Shown here: piece by piece, positions 51,164 through 51,634 of the stretch
Layout: every line of letters begins with the position of its first letter
How positions within the stretch are numbered: the first letter of the stretch is position 1
Assembly (NCBI GenBank): GCA_902826715.1
Contig: CADEFX010000004.1
Coordinates: forward strand, 1-51,634
Reading direction: 5' to 3'
Source: an uncultured Hyphomicrobiales bacterium
GTDB taxonomy: Bacteria > Pseudomonadota > Alphaproteobacteria > Rhizobiales > Hyphomicrobiaceae
Length of the DNA: 51,634 nt
Position numbers and translations under genes: made by a program
Notes under the pieces: generated by a model
Database searches by the model: none
The model's input: only the letters and a program-made list of their open reading frames with translations
Told to the model about the DNA's origin: nothing

Positions 51164-51634
51164 ACGGCATATATCTCGACGCCATCAAGAAATTTGAAGG
51201 CTTCGCCCAGCGCGCCGAATGGGACTATGCGCAGCATACAAACGGTTACGGTACTCGTGCGCTGTTTCCGGGCGAGGCCATCGATCGCGCCGAAGCCGAG
51301 CGGCGCTTTCACATCGAGATCAAGGAGGCCCGCGCCGTCGTCGAGCGCAACGCGCCCGATGCCGACGAAGGAACCAAGGCCGCATTGACCTCGCTCACGT
51401 TTAACGCCGGCGACAAGTGGACTCGTAGCGGGCTCGGAGAGGCCTTGCGCCAAGGCGACACCGAAACGGCGCGAGAGCTCTTCCTGCAATACAACAAGGC
51501 TGGTGGGCAGACGTTGCCAGGTCTGGTAGCGCGGCGAACGGCTGAGGCCCAGTGGTTTGGCAACCCGCAGACGGACTCGACGCCCAATGGCCTCACTGGC
51601 ACAGCGAGCATTGCCGGTGTCGATACCGCCGGCA
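51160..51634 (+). CDS. GH24-type (phage-like) lysozyme in the flagellar operon, partial
   Basis: Positions 51160 to the window edge encode the first 158 residues; the 3' end is missing. Glu13 in KKFEGF is in the place of the catalytic Glu of T4/P22-type lysozymes, Asp22 (EWDY) follows at the E-x8-D spacing, and T27 in HTNGYGT lies one residue closer than the usual D-x5-T. Downstream, ALTSLTFNAGDKW and LFLQYNKAGGQTLPGLVARR, then TAEAQWF, match the C-terminal lobe of GH24. No signal peptide is present, so export would need the flagellar apparatus or another route. The ATG overlaps the fliK stop (ATGA), so it is translated with the flagellar operon and is probably the wall-opening enzyme missing from FlgJ. 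Residues beyond 135 look like a linker. Confidence 0.85.
   Translation, partial: MNGIYLDAIKKFEGFAQRAEWDYAQHTNGYGTRALFPGEAIDRAEAERRFHIEIKEARAVVERNAPDADEGTKAALTSLTFNAGDKWTRSGLGEALRQGDTETARELFLQYNKAGGQTLPGLVARRTAEAQWFGNPQTDSTPNGLTGTASIAGVDTAG

Noticed and set aside
1..51634. CRISPR arrays, insertion sequences and prophage genes
   Set aside because: No regularly spaced direct repeats, transposase motifs or phage structural genes were seen; the only phage-like gene is the lysozyme, which is coupled to fliK.

Overview
The window looks like chromosomal DNA of a GC-rich alphaproteobacterium of the order Hyphomicrobiales (Rhizobiales). Supporting this are FtcR/Rem-type, FlaF, FlbT, MotC, MotE and DUF1217 proteins within one flagellar locus, the MotA-FliM-FliN-FliG-FlhB gene order, a perfect CtrA-type box before flagellin, and the absence of FliO and sigma-28 genes in the window. 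The genus cannot be fixed from the sequence.

Positions 1-6579 form a carboxylate catabolic island. A partial amidohydrolase and a GntR/FCD repressor lie on the minus strand. Divergent from them are a lyase of the isocitrate lyase/PEP mutase family, a TctC-type binding protein, a second paralogous lyase, TctB and TctA. Two spaced TTGT-NN-ACA(A/G) sites sit in the divergent promoter region. The likely logic is uptake of a hydroxy- or branched carboxylate by TctABC, carbon-carbon cleavage by the two lyases, and repression relieved by a pathway acid.

Positions 6580-10626 are looser: two gene-poor stretches flank a tRNA-Thr(GGT), followed by a shikimate dehydrogenase-family gene, a possible SRPBCC gene relic, and a Tat-exported PhoX phosphatase with a degenerate Pho box. 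Positions 10644-17396 hold an acetyl-CoA hydrolase/transferase gene divergent from a complete livKHMGF ABC importer operon; a strong hairpin separates livK from livH. A Crp/Fnr-family regulator without an N-terminal Fe-S cysteine cluster follows. A perfect 20-bp FNR-like palindrome lies between it and the flagellar regulator ftcR.

Positions 18406-51634 are a nearly continuous flagellar locus. Block 1 (plus) is ftcR, flgE, flgK, flgL, flaF, flbT, flgD, fliQ, flhA, fliR, a FliJ-like gene, flgJ, flgN and a FliL-like gene. Block 2 (minus) is a DUF1217 gene, flgF and fliI. Block 3 (plus) is motA, fliM, fliN, fliG, flhB, an unknown gene, flgB, flgC, fliE, flgG, flgA, flgI, motE, flgH, fliL and fliP. 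Then come flagellin with its terminator, and fliF, a FliH-like gene, motB, motC, fliK and a GH24-type lysozyme that runs off the right edge. Many neighbours overlap by 1-4 nt, which points to translational coupling. Most of this is an ordinary flagellar system. The parts most worth a second look are the lysozyme gene coupled to fliK, the two unassigned flagellar-locus proteins, the unusual FliM ends, the Glu in place of the phospho-acceptor Asp in FtcR, and the regulatory palindromes.
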